DNA from: Paratinospora sagittata
Taxonomy: Eukaryota > Streptophyta > Magnoliopsida > Ranunculales > Menispermaceae
Length of the DNA stretch: 64,000 bases
NCBI GenBank assembly: GCA_035771175.1
Contig: CM069610.1
Coordinates: 18,818,001-18,882,000, forward strand
Direction of reading: 5' to 3'
The position numbers and the translations under genes were made by a program. Within the stretch, counting starts at the first letter, position 1. Each line of letters starts with the position of its first letter. Positions 19,515 to 30,471 of this stretch are shown here, piece by piece. The notes beneath the pieces were generated by a model that saw only the letters and a list, made by a program, of their open reading frames with translations, had not been told where the DNA came from and did no database searches.

Positions 19515-19752
19515 TCCTATAGCGCCCAATAGCCTTCTATAGCGCATTGTCGCTTTGACAACCGAAACTCAATTTCCTGCAAAAACTACTATAGCGCGTT
19601 GTAGCTTTTCTATAGCGCGCTGGGACAGAAAATATGATTCTTTGGAAAATTCTAAGTCTCAAGCTATAGCATGTTGTACCTACCTATAGCGTGTTGTATA
19701 TTGTCTCCGGATAGAGTAACAGCGTGTTATAGCTCACTATAACGTGTTGTTG
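19515..19752 (-). promoter_or_regulatory. Internal array of TATAGCGCG palindromes between pol and the third ORF of M1
   Basis: About nine copies of the B-LTR U3 motif lie here, including CTATAGCGCCCAATAG (19517), CTATAGCGCATTGTCG (19537), CTATAGCGCGTTGTAG (19589), CTATAGCGCGCTGG (19610) and CTATAGCATGTTGTAC (19664). The region lies after the RNase H end (19865) and before the third-ORF start (19295). The flanking sequence is not LTR sequence as a whole, so this is not simply an inserted LTR. Confidence 0.75.
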
Positions 19753-19864
19753 CTCCTCAAATCATATTTTTTTGTCAAAATTCTAACACTTGATCTGATA
19801 ATGCTCTCACAATCATATGACCTAAAGAAATCAAAGATTGTATGCATTTGATTCGCTAAATATT

Positions 19865-20529
19865 CTAAATTATCTCCGAATGTGTACAAATTTGTAATGC
19901 TTTTGTAAAAATATCTGCTAATTGATCCTTTGTGCGAAGATGGGTAAATTTTACACCTCCTTTTTGCACATGATCCGTTAGGAAATGGTGCCTAATTTCA
20001 ACATGCTTAGTCCTTGAGTGTAATACTAGAATTTTAGAAACATTGATCGCACTTGTATTGTCCCAGAAAATCTCAGCGCACTCAACGTGAATTTGGTAAT
20101 CTTTAAGTTGTTGTTTCATATATAACACTTGTGCACAACAACTCTCAGCTACCACGTATTTCGCTTCAGTTGTGGATAATGCCACTGAATTTTGTTTCTT
20201 GCTAAACCAAGAAATTAGTGAATTTCTTATAAAGTGACAAAATCCTGAGGTACTCTTTCTATCAATTAGACTACCAGCGTAGTCATAGTCCACATAACTC
20301 TTAAACTCAAATGAAATACCTTTTGAATACCAAATTCTTAGATCACTAGTCCCACTAACATATCTAAAAATTCTTTTCACACACTTTAGGTGGGATTTTC
20401 TAGGACTAGATTGGAACCTAGCACATAGACACACACTAAACATTATATCAGGTCTACTTGTTGTAAGATACAACAAGCTGCCAATCATGCTCCGATAAAT
20501 TTTTGTGTCTATTGGTTTTCGTTTTTGCA
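19865..20529 (-). pseudogene. pol: M1 RT C-terminal end and RNase H
   Basis: An open stretch of about 220 codons beginning near KPIDTKIYRSMIGSLLYL, the conserved thumb-to-RNase H linker of Ty1/copia pol. It continues through YVDYDYAGS (RNase H Asp motif, normally a D-x-D-YAG pattern), RKSTSGFCHF, AKYVVAESCCAQVLYMKQQL and DNTSAINVSK to DQLADIFTKAL. The end after FTKAL is not the usual PLPKDQF, so the C-terminus is altered. The whole RT palm, including YVDD, is missing: the integrase frame ends at about 20509 and this frame starts within 20509-20530. A deletion of well over 1 kb is inferred. Confidence 0.88.
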
Positions 20530-21308
20530 AATTTTCTCTCTTGGATCACTTTCATCAAAATTCACATGAACTGATTCTTCCACAACTCCAGTTGTCTTGT
20601 TAAATACTCTATAAGCTCTACTACGGGAAGAATATCCTAGAAACATACCAATGTTAGACTTGAGATCAAATTTATCTAGATTGTCCTTTTCGTTCAAGAT
20701 GAAACACTTACATCCAAAATCCCTAAAGTATCCTATGTTTGGAATTCTCCTTTTCCACAATTAGTATGAAGTTTTCTTCATGCCTTTTCTGATTAGAGTT
20801 CTATTCATAACATTGCATGTAGTGTTTAAGGCTTCAACCCTGAAGTGTGTAGCTATGTTGTATTCACAGAGCATAGTTTTACACATTTCTTGTAAAGTTA
20901 TATTTTTCCTTTCTACAACTTCATTTTGTTGAGGGGTTCTAGGAGCTAATAATTGATGTGTATAACCTTGTTTGGCACAAAAATCTTCCAGATTTTTGTT
21001 CACAAACTCTCCGCCCCTTCTAATTGTGGTTATTTTATATCCTTTCTCATTTTTTTACTTTATGAAAAAATTTAATAAACACATCACAAGTTTCACGTTT
21101 ATGAGAAAAAAGAACACCCAAGTAAATCGAGAAAAATCATCAACAATAACAAACACATATGACTTTCCTCCTAAGCCTTGTGTATGGGTTGGTCCAAATA
21201 AATCCATGTGGATTAATTCAAGAGTTCTACTAGATGACATAATTTTCTTGCTCTTGAAAGACGACTTGGTATGCTTGCCAAGTTAACAAGGTTCGCAAAC
21301 CTTATCTT
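20530..21308 (-). pseudogene. pol: M1 integrase
   Basis: Reads right to left from CEPC*LGKHTKSSFK (end of the HHCC zinc motif, broken by a stop) through LELIHMDLFGPTHTQGLGGKSYVFV (first catalytic Asp) and KNLEDFCAKQGYTHQL to PQQNEVVERKN (catalytic Glu) and the C-terminal FGCKCFIL...FLGYSSRSRAYRVF block. The second catalytic site reads TTIRRGGEFV where R3 has IRSDRGGEF, so the Asp is lost. Frameshifts lie near 21050 and 20760. The gene is interrupted upstream by G1. Confidence 0.88.
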
Positions 21309-21313
21309 TTAGG

Positions 21314-22761
21314 TGATAAGTGGTTATTTAGATGTGTTTTTAGTATGCTTTTGATGAGTTTTAGGTTAGTCTATTCATCTATTCGGTTGGTTTATGTTAG
21401 TTTTGACTTAGCTGTTATAATGGTTACATTTTAGTATTTGATGCTTATTTCGGTGCTTAATTTTATAAGTTGATAGATTTGATCTTATGAGTGTTTTAAT
21501 GATTGGTTTTGATTTATTTTGTAGGTGTTTAGATGTGGTTAAAGTCAACTTGGATGATAGAAACATGTTACATAAAGATGCAATGAGGGTACATGAAGAA
21601 GGCATGCCAAAGAACTCAAAATATAGCTAAGTCCACACAAGAAAAGTGAAGAAAAGAAGTCCACAAAAAAAGAAATATGGTGTGCTGGAAAATAGAGACT
21701 GGGCACCATGGCGCCTAGATGAAGAATGTGTGGTGATGGTTTCCAGAGACTGGGCTCCACAGCGTCCACTGTGGGTGTCGCGGTGCCGGGTTGTGATACG
21801 AAATTGGAAAGTTTTTAATTTTGGTGTTCGGGTCATAACTTCCTAAATACAACTCCGAATTAGATGCGGTTTGTTTTTATGGACTCTGTAATACAAATAA
21901 AACATGATGAGAGGATTTGAGGAGGAGGAGATAAAGAAAAAAGATGGATAGGGCAAAAGGAAGAAGAAGAGATCGAAGTTGGAGACAAGGGAGAGATCTT
22001 CATCAACTAAGGAGTTTCTAGTTTGTTATTTCATGTTCTTATTCAAGTTTATAACAATGTTTCATGGTTTTATCTTCGAAGTTATGAACTAATTTAGTTT
22101 TGTAAAGGATAGATGGATCCTATACTAGATTTTATGTATTAAGTTTGGTTTATGTTTATTATTGATTGAATCTTCATAGTTTATTTATATTTCTCATTGC
22201 TTAATGCTTTTTATTTTTTGATCACGAATTGAATGATATTAGACTTGAGGGCCAAGAGAGGATTCCTTGGGTTTGGAACAAGAGAATTATAACCTAAGAT
22301 CATCATAGAATTGAGAGATTTATGATATCTTTTGAAGTTGTATGAAGAGTCACAAAACCAAATAAGTTGCTAAGGTTTTGGTTTTTATCGAGAGATCAAA
22401 ATCAAGCCTTGGTGATATGTTTTTAGTTCGGCACTCGAGAGAGGGAATTAGAGACTTTAGGATTCTTGACTTATAAATTAGAAGAGGATATTGATAATAA
22501 ACATAGCTAATCTAGATGGTTGGGTGAAGTTGAACCTCTAGACTTTTCTCTATTGATATTTATCCATTGTTTAATTGCTTTTATATTTACTTTTCTTCAA
22601 TTGTTTAAATTACCTCAATTTTACATCTTGGTTGTTTAGATAAAGTTAATAATTAGTGAAAACGGTATTTAGTAATTAGAATACAATCTCGAGGATGACA
22701 ACCCAATATCTCATTGGTTTATTATTACTTGACATCGTACACTTGTGGTTTTGCACGTACA
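21314..22761 (+). mobile_element. G1, gypsy-type solo LTR in M1 integrase
   Basis: Starts TGATAAGTGG and ends TTGCACGTACA, 1448 bp, with a perfect TSD TTAGG at 21309-21313 and 22762-22766. It splits the M1 pre-integrase zinc motif between GVYL and KDKVCEPC. The start TGATAAGT and an end region with GTACACTTG and TTGCACGT resemble G2 and the LTR that follows a polypurine tract at 58012, so this is the same broad Ty3/gypsy group (Tat/Athila-like, inferred). It carries no PBS, polypurine tract or coding domain. Confidence 0.88.
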
Positions 22762-23022
22762 TTAGGTACACTCCTTCAGGAATACCTTTTGCAAGTTCAT
22801 TACTAGCAAGCGTAGACAAGTTATCCATACTAACACGTGCATGTCTTTTGTGCCATAACCAAGCATCATCATTAAAATAAATATTCAAGCATGACACATT
22901 TTGATCACTAATTTCATCAAGCAAAGCAAAATAAACATTTTTCTGCCTAGATGCAATAAATGCAATTGAACCATTAGCATGTTTAACTATGCATCTATTT
23001 GGTTCAAAATTAACATCATAAC
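22762..23022 (-). pseudogene. pol: M1 protease end and GAG-pre-integrase domain
   Basis: The minus strand reads YDVNFEPNRCIVKHANGSIA and then DDAWLWHKRHARVSMDN and LAKGIPEGVYL. This is the GAG-pre-integrase domain that precedes integrase in copia pol. In R3 the same stretch is DAWLWHRRLAHIGMDN. The first His of the zinc site is present; the second is altered (RHARV for RLAHI). The domain continues in frame across G1 into KDKVCEPC at 21308. Confidence 0.85.
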
Positions 23023-24057
23023 TGATAAGTAGGTATTTAGTATATATTTTAGAGCATGTTTTAGGTGTGTTTTATGCTATTTAGTTCATATATTAGGTTA
23101 GTTTACCATAAATTTGGTTATTTGATAGTTTAGTTACATTTTGGTATTTTTGCAATATTTCGGTATGGATTTCTATAGGTTGGTTCATGAGATTATTAAA
23201 GCATGATACTCACTTGGTTTGATGTGTTTTGTAGGTGTTTTGATGTTCTAAATGATGATTGAGAAGATGAAGACATGATGCAAGAGGGGCCAAGGGAGTT
23301 AGAGTAAATAAACAAGTGCATCCATGCCTTGGGAGTGTGAAAAATTGGCCAAGTCTACAAGAAAATCAGGAAAACAGGTGTAAAAACCCGTAACTGGGCG
23401 CTACGGCACTGGAAAATTTGATTTTGCGCGGCGTTTGAATTTCGGCCATAACGTTCTCAATTTAACTCCGAATTAGACGTGGTTTATTTATATGGATTCC
23501 TTACTTGAAATAATATAAGATGAAAGGGTTTTAAGATTGATTTGGGGTAGAGAATAAGAAGAAAATGGCGAGAAGAAAGAGGATGTGTGATTCAAAATAA
23601 AAACTTTCTAATTTTGCTGCGAACTTTCCTAATTCGACTTGGACACTTCTTGGACGACTTCCTATGGACTTGTAGCCACATAAAGACCATTTTTTAGGGT
23701 TCTCAAAGCATCAAAGATAAGATAATGAGCTGAAGAAAATTGAATCGAAGGGGGCGAAGGAGGCGAATAACGCGAAGTTGGAAACAAGGGAGCATCTTCA
23801 ACATCTTCCGATTGGTTTTCTAGTTTCTTCTTATTTCTATTCAACACGTTCATCAATATTTTTATGTTTTCTTCTATTTCAATGATGAGCTAAGTTGTTT
23901 GTCTAGAGTTACAATTGGATCTCATATAGATATTGGATTTTATGTTTGATTTTAGATTTTAATTGATTATTTAGAGTTGTTTATTTTAATCCGTTCTTAA
24001 TACTTCTAATTACTTGATCACTAATTAGATGATTTATTGAATCTATATGATCTTGAC

Positions 24058-26803
24058 TGTCACGACGCCCCTGACATCATGACCGATACAATGTATTATA
24101 CACTGTATATACCCATATACAGTATACAATACACTGTCAGCCTCAACGGACATTCACAATCATTCCCAAAATTTACAGAAATTTTGACAGCACCTCCCCA
24201 TAAAATGGACATTTCACATTTTTCCCTAATTTACCACAAATCAAATCAAAGAGATATATATAAATAATCATTCCATTCCATTCATTCACACATCAAATTC
24301 TCACCTGATAAATATACATGATCTCCTCATTTCATCATCCCAAGCATTATATAACCCAAAATGTCAAATCAAAATCCATGTACAACCCATCTATGTGATA
24401 ATATATATATATGTAAGATGTGATATATATATATATATATATATATATTCATTTGAAACTAAAGAAAATATAATTTATTTCCTTCGCATACACTTACATT
24501 AACAAAATAAGACTCTAACTCACGTATCTACTCTCGTGCTTTTCCTTTTAACTCTGTACCTGAAATATTGAAGGAAATGGAGTGAGCAACCAACAACTCA
24601 GTGAATATATCTCTTGATATGACAATTATATACATTTAGGAAAATATGACATTTCAAATCATTTCAAACAAGTATTAAACACATGCATCATTCAACGAAT
24701 GTATTATACATGTCAACAACATAATTTTCATGAGTTTTCAAGAAAACAATGCATCCTTTTTCACGAAATTCACAATCTCCCTTCTTCAAGGCAAGAGAGC
24801 GGGTCTAACCCTTGTATGGCCGTTACAAGGTAGCCACAGCCTCTCATTACCCAATTCACAGTCATTTCAAGGATCTTCAATCCTTGTTAGGACAGGCCTA
24901 CTGACATGAGGTTACGCATAACACTCATCCGGGTCTAATTCCTAACGAAATGACACCAACTTGTCTTTGCAAGTCTTACATGCTCCAATGCTAAAAGAAA
25001 ATCATTTATGAATGCAAATTAAAACCCAATGTAACATTATATGCATAGCATATTTACATTCAAACATTTCATATATTTAAAATGTCATACAAGAACCAAA
25101 TCAAGAAAATATACTCACAGTACAAGACTTTTCCAATTTAAACACAATCACCGTCGCTTTCGAGTCCAGCTCCAATTTATATCCAACTAATTCAACTTGT
25201 TACAACCACTGTCATATCTATTTACATCTTCAATTTCTCAACTCACTTTAAATCATTAAGAATAAAGATCAACCTGAATAATCTTATACCCATTCTGTGA
25301 ATTTAGATTCTAACTCACTTTAGGACTCATAAACAGTTGAAGAAACTACTATCTCATTTCTGTGGTCAATCTAGATATTTCCACAAGAAAGAATAGTGAA
25401 AATAGATTTCCCATTTCATATTTTCACTAATTCTCAGTTTAATTTTCCACTGGAACATATATCAATTTTATTAAAAATCTAGAACATTCCTAAAATTATT
25501 TTGTCCACATCGACACGTGTAAAATCACTCATTCTATCATTCTACTACCTTCAACAGGTATTTTATTGAGGTTTTACACGTTCGCGAAGGTCACGACAGT
25601 GAATTTTACTCACCAAAATCATATATTTAGTTACTAAAAATATCAAATCATATCCAAAAATCATGATCTTAACATCGAAACGTCCGGAATTCAATTTCCT
25701 ACGATTCTATGATCTCAAACCGGAGTTTCATTGGATTCTAATTCCATTTTATTCACTGGATATGATCATAGTACTATTCACATCATTGTTCACGTCATCA
25801 CTATTCATTGGAAACATGTAAATTTTTACTAAAATTGTCAAACGGTCTCCAAAAATCATGAACTTAGCAACGATGGACTCGCAACAGTGCATTCTACCAT
25901 TCTATAGCCTTCAACTGGAGTTTCATTGGGTTTTAAATGATTCAAAAGGTTTTCAATCTAAACTCTAAATTCCAACAAACTTCAAACGGCTATAAAAATT
26001 CCAAATGAACACATAAATTCAATCTAACCATATATTTAAGGTTCCTACAGCCTAGGAAGTGTTTTCCAACCGTCCTAGCGAATTTTCATTCACGTTGGGT
26101 CAAAACCCCAATTTTTGAAAACGCCGTAAAATGGCTCCCACAGCAAAAATTACTCCGAAAGAAAGGTTACATCTAACTTAGATATCAAGTTCACGAAGAA
26201 ATAGAGTGAAAATCACTTACTGCGGTTTCCGATTTCGTGTGAATCACGCGTTTCTCCCTTCCGTTCTTCTTCTCTCCTTTCGTTTTCTCGTTCTTTCTTC
26301 TCTGCACGTTCCTTCTCTTCTTCTTCTCTTCTTATTATTATTATTTTTAAAACGTGCGAGAGAGATTGAGATGAGAAAGGAGTTCTTTTGTTTTTTTGTT
26401 TTTATTTATTTAACGTTGGAGAGAGATATATTAGAAATGAGATGATAATTTTATATAAACATGATCCCATGCACCTCATGCTCAATAGTTAACCAACTCA
26501 CCCATCAAATTTCATTAAATTCAACTCATCTCATTTCTATAATTCATTTAATAATCATACTCCAATCCACATATTTAAATAACCAACACCATAAATTACT
26601 CAATTTAATTCAACTCCATTTTTTTTTAATTGTAAGCACTCATATAGGATGAGCCCCTATGTATCATCTTCATTTCCTAATTTTATTTATTTACTAATCA
26701 TACACGCGTATATTTGGCTCCTACGTATAAAATACGTGTATTATACATATCGATATATGCGTAATTCAACATATGTATTTAATTAAAACTACAGGGTTTT
26801 ACA
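24058..26803 (-). mobile_element. N4, gypsy-type solo LTR nested in G2 (inverted)
   Basis: In minus sense it starts TGTAAAACCCTGTAG and ends GGGGCGTCGTGACA, 2746 bp, with a perfect TSD TTGAC at 24053-24057 and 26804-26808. A TTCACTGAGTTGTTGG...TGCTCACTCC block and a pyrimidine run ending TTTCAGGTAC (about 24555-24605, minus) match the corresponding blocks in N1, N2 and N5, though the body is otherwise diverged. It has ACTATTCA-type repeats (25770-25815) and an AT microsatellite. No gene is present. Confidence 0.87.
24400..24450. repeat. AT-rich microsatellite, two AT runs
   Basis: Two AT dinucleotide runs (about 24400-24411 and 24423-24448) are separated by GTAAGATGTG, in N4. Confidence 0.9.
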
Positions 26804-27349
26804 TTGACGAAGGGAGTTTAGATTTGTGAACTTGATTAAAATAACATATGATCATAAGGGTGAAAGCTATTGAGTTCATGTGAGACAGAAATATACTCAT
26901 GTGACATGTGGAACCATTGAAGAGTATAATCTTAATGAATCTTGTTTTAATTTAAATTTCATAGAAATATAGAGATTTAATTATTCAAGGTATTTTTTCT
27001 TGACCATCGAAAGAGGCTTGTAAATAATTTAGACGCTTGGTTAACAAATTTAATTACTTAATTAATTGAAAACTAGTTAGATAAATCCAATTAAAATATG
27101 AGAGAAATTTGTAATTCTACGTTTTATTTATTTTGATTACTTTGATTAATTTTGATTTGTTTTAGATATAACTTTATTGTTTAGATTACAACGAATTTTA
27201 ATTGGTGTTTAGATAAGATTAGGGTGAAACAATTTTAATATTTAACATAGAAATTCAGTAACAAATCTCTGTGGGAACGATACTCTATTCATCACTTCAT
27301 TACTTATTAACGGTGTTGTGCACTTGCAATAATTTTACGCAACAATAAC

Positions 27350-27545
27350 CTATGTCACATAATTTACTTATGCGCAAGAGATTATGTTTAAGGCCTTTTA
27401 CAAATAATACATCATGAACAATTAAAGAAGAATTTCCAACAGTTCCAATACCTTCAATTTTACCTTTCTCGTTATCGTCGAACGTCCATGAACTCTCCAA
27501 GCAAATGAGCTAAAGAGCTCTAAAAGAACATATTCAGATAAATTA
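27350..27545 (-). pseudogene. pol: M1 protease remnant
   Basis: The minus strand reads GKIEGIGTVGNSSLIVHDVLFV then KGLKHNLLRISKLCDIGY, the C-terminal half of the copia aspartic protease (flap and hydrophobic segment). R3 has GNNSLTIYDVLFVDGMKHNLLSISQ. The catalytic DSG part upstream is not recognisable. G2 cuts the domain after DIGY, which resumes as YDVNFEP at 23022. Confidence 0.85.
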
Positions 27546-27559
27546 TTCTCCTAGAACTT

Positions 27560-28660
27560 CAAAGCTCGCATCTTGAGTAACCTTTCTTCATATTGAAGCA
27601 TTCTTCATATTGAAGCACATCATCTTCCTGACTTTACTTCTCCATCTTGATAGTCTAGATGATCTTCTTAGAATATCTTCTTGATCCAACTCTTCATGAT
27701 GATCTAAAGTTTGCGGGGCACTTGAAGTAAGACTTGAGTTTTGACCTTTCTCATTTCTACTTACTATCCATGGCGAGATTTCACTTTCACCAAATTCACT
27801 TCTATTTCCGCTAGGAAGATTGGCTATCATGTTTCTCCTTTCGAAAGAAGTTTCTATGCCACTCAGGATATAGCAAATCTTATCAATACTACAGTCAAGA
27901 TGACAACAACCTCTTCTTAAAAAAATTTCTTGTTTTTCCACATCTCCGGAAATCCATCAAGAAAGTACTTGGCTAAGATTGGTTGCGTATAGGTTATCCC
28001 GAAATTTTCTAGGCTTTTGCCAATGTCAATGAATCTATTTTCAGCCATGTTTACAGATTCTTCGATGGAATCCTAAAGTCTTTGAGAAAACTTTCTAGTT
28101 CTCTTACATTATCTACAATTTCATCCTTACATTCCAACGACTTGAGGGCACTAAGAAAATTCTCAAATGTGTATTCCCATGGGTCAAATGTTTCAACAGG
28201 GGTGACAAATTTTTTATCCCACAACTTTGGAAGACTCTCGGCAAAGCGCATTATATGCACTCCAATAGGTGTTGCATTTTCTATATTTCTAAATCCGTCA
28301 ATGATAATCTTGTATCTGTCGTATGTCGAATCAAGAGATTCATTTTTTGAAATCGTAAAACTATCAAACCTCCATTTGAAAGACTACAATAAAGTATGTA
28401 TACTGGGCATTTGGGCCATAAAGGTATCTTTCATGGGATGTCCATGAATCAATTGGTTTATTGGGAGCGTTGGAACCGTTTACAACAATCTCCCATAGGT
28501 CAATGTTTTTGGACTTTAGAAACATTCTCATAATTCATTTCCATAAAAGCAAAATGTTTCTTTACAAACAACAGTGGTCTCTCCAAGAACTGTCCAACAA
28601 TAAGTGAGCCTTGATAACTATATGTTCCTGTCATAGAAGTCAAAGATTGTTAGATACTTT
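27560..28660 (-). pseudogene. gag: M1 gag remnant
   Basis: From the PBS leftward: LERPLLFVKKHFAFMEMNYEN (start of a SIRE-like gag, out of frame soon after), a stretch corresponding to WEIVVNGSN-type residues in another frame, then IMRFAESLPKLWDKKF and YTFENFLSALKSLE, gag C-terminal signatures. Many stops and frameshifts break the remnant. The 117-codon segment at 27588-27941 (with DILRRSSRLSR) is not typical gag and may be an unrecognised or rearranged piece. No zinc knuckle is found, so the 3' half of gag appears deleted. Confidence 0.65.
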
Positions 28661-28673
28661 GACAGTTTAACTT

Positions 28674-28685
28674 GCTCTGATACCA
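28674..28685 (-). other. M1 primer-binding site
   Basis: The minus strand reads TGGTATCAGAGC, complementary to the 3' end of plant initiator tRNA-Met, two bases after the LTR end at 28688. It fixes 28688-30449 as the 5' LTR and the element as minus strand. Confidence 0.92.
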
Positions 28686-28687
28686 CT

Positions 28688-30449
28688 TGTTGGCCCAGAT
28701 ACACGTCCAAGAGGGGGGGTAAATTCGACGATTGCAAGTCTTTCTACCTTTCAAAATAAAGTATAGAAATTTAAAAAACAAGCAAAGGCAAAGGCAAGAG
28801 AAGGAACACAACGATTTAACGTGGTTCGGCAAAATCCACCTACGTCCACGACTTGGTCACCTTTGACCAAGATTTTTCAAACTCAACCACTAATAGATCC
28901 TGCTTCACACGTGAGAATCATAACCGGTTACAAACCCCTCACTTTACAGGAGTGAGAGCAACCTTAGCCGAGCCTAAGCACCCCGCTCACAGCTCACCAG
29001 CGATACGCAGATCACCAATACAAGAACTGTTAATGAACGAAATATGAAATACAAAACTTGAACAAACAAATTGAATATGTACTTCTTACTAAGAACTCTT
29101 CTACTTATACTCAAAAACCTATGATCGTCCTCTTGTATACCCAGCAAAAGATAGAGATTAAAGAACAGTGCTGAAGAGGTTACCACGATGCAAGACTTTT
29201 CTTTTGGTGAAAAGACGTTGAGATTTGATGAAGTAAAATCAGAGTGATGCAGCTCAAAATCAAATCTCGTTGAAGTTGAAACATTTTAAAACACTTTTAA
29301 GAACTCTCTTTTGAATGTAAGACTAACTTTCTAAAACGTTTGGATTTCATAAGTTTTAAAATGAGCAAAACCCTTGTTTAAATAGAAAAACATTTCTTCA
29401 ATTCGAAAACTAGGGTTTTGGTAAATCAATAAGATTTGAGTATTCAAATTTTAGTTTCAACTTTTCCAGATCATTTTTCCTTAATTAGATTTTCTAATGA
29501 ACGTTGGAAATCAAAAAAAAATGGTCTTACACGAAAGAGGAAAAAAATAGTACACTCAACATTCAAAAATCCAAACTTGTCAATTTTCGCTGACAAGGTT
29601 GGTATAGCGCCCTATAGAGTCCTACAGCGCGTTGTAGCACTTACAACACAGTTAAGCGATTTAAATTGTTCTTCCTCTATAGCGGGCTATAGCTCTGTAA
29701 CAACGCCATGTGTCAAAAACCAGAGAGTTGGGTTTCTCAGTCACAACTCTATAGCGCGTTGTAGCAGCCTATAGCGTGCTATTGCTTAAGTTACAGAAAA
29801 ACATGATTTCATCTGATACAACCAATAACGGGCTATTCAAGACAATAGCGCGTTATAACTTAAGCGATGAAAATTTGGGATTTATGAAATGGACCTATAG
29901 TGCCCTATAGGATAGAACGCAGAAATTATGAAATTCCTAAACGTGGGGACAGCGGGCTGTAGGACCTTATAACACACTGTAGGCCTTTTGAAAAATTATG
30001 TCTTTTTCAAATTAAAACACAAAAAGCACTACAACCATGTCCAAATGATTTCAAATGAAATGATTAAGAAATCAAATCATTCTAAAGACTTTGAAAACCA
30101 TTCTAAAGCATTTGAAAAACATTTTATGCAATCAAATCATCTTAGAAAAATATTATGACTACTCTAAGGAAATGGAATATTCTTTTGCTAAAGTAATCAA
30201 GAGTAGATCTTACATTCTAAGACCGACTCTAAATTGACTTCTACAAGATCTTCAGTTGATGAATATGAGGTTGGTCTTAAGCTTGTATTACATCGTCTTT
30301 TAGATTTGAGTCATTTTTTATTGTCTCCTCTTCTTAGTTGATTTTTTGTAATCATATCTGAAAGATTATAGCTTGGAGACACAAATTGAAGTTAAGTAAA
30401 CATGTTGTTTTTAATCATCAAAATTCACCATCGAATCCCAACCACAACA
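28688..30449 (-). mobile_element. 5' LTR of M1 (B family)
   Basis: Inverted LTR of about 1.76 kb. Its left end TGTTGGCCC adjoins the PBS and its right end is at ACCACAACA. It aligns throughout with 2330-4107 and shows clear divergence, including many substitutions in the U3 array. It carries a TATA-like box (about 29376-29384, plus-strand view GTTTAAATAG) and a U5 block (28818-28855). Confidence 0.87.
29603..29980 (-). promoter_or_regulatory. U3 array of TATAGCGCG palindromes in the M1 5' LTR
   Basis: About ten copies, for example TATAGCGCCCTATAG (29603), CTACAGCGCGTTGTAG (29622), CTATAGCGGGCTATAG (29676), CTATAGCGCGTTGTAG (29750) and CTATAGCGTGCTATTG (29769). The array is better preserved than in the 3' LTR. 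It is the reference for the internal array at 19515-19752. Confidence 0.75.
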
Positions 30450-30454
30450 CCCCC

Positions 30455-30471
30455 TTCTTGGGTGACTATCA
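30455..30471 (+). mobile_element. Terminal bases of LTR C1 displaced by M1
   Basis: The sequence CTTGGGTGACTATCA ends here. It matches C-family ends (CTTGGGTGACCAACA in C3, inverted CTTGGGTGAAGACA in C2) and restores the end that C1 lacks at 2329. Confidence 0.7.

Larger units (their letters stand above)
23023..27344 (+). mobile_element. G2, gypsy-type solo LTR in M1 protease (split by N4)
   Basis: Starts TGATAAGTAGG and ends ATTTTACGCAACA, with a perfect TSD ATAAC at 23018-23022 and 27345-27349. Without N4 it is about 1.57 kb. It is related to G1 in its first bases and in the terminal region with a GTGGGAACGATACTC block (27271-27286) and GCACTTGCAA (27320), a layout typical of Ty3/gypsy LTR ends. 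It interrupts the M1 protease after CDIGY. There is no coding content; the 64-codon minus ORF at 23662 is unsupported. Confidence 0.87.
2330..30449 (-). mobile_element. Composite SIRE-like copia element M1 (minus strand, with nested insertions)
   Basis: Reading right to left: 5' LTR (28688-30449), PBS (28674-28685), gag and protease remnants (27350-28660), pre-integrase domain (22762-23022), integrase (20530-21308), RNase H (19865-20529), third ORF (19295-17929 and 12261-11834), purine tracts and 3' LTR (2330-4107). After removing A1, A2, G1 and G2 about 9.2 kb remain, in the range of SIRE/Maximus elements, which are known for an extra ORF after pol. The flanks are CCTCC (2325-2329) and CCCCC (30450-30454), a one-mismatch TSD. 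The outer flanks rejoin into a normal C-family LTR end, which supports the boundaries. The RT core is missing. Confidence 0.82.

Noticed and set aside
19515..19752. The M1 internal array as a nested B-family LTR
   Set aside because: No LTR ends, U5 block or TSD surround it and the flanks do not follow the B LTR; only the motif and short core-promoter block are shared.
27588..27941. A 117-codon minus ORF as a captured host gene inside M1
   Set aside because: It lies between gag and protease remnants and includes an RRSSRLSR stretch resembling pol linkers; more likely rearranged element sequence. Left unassigned within the gag remnant.
28082..28447. A 121-codon plus-strand ORF
   Set aside because: Antisense to the M1 gag remnant, which has the recognisable residues on the minus strand.
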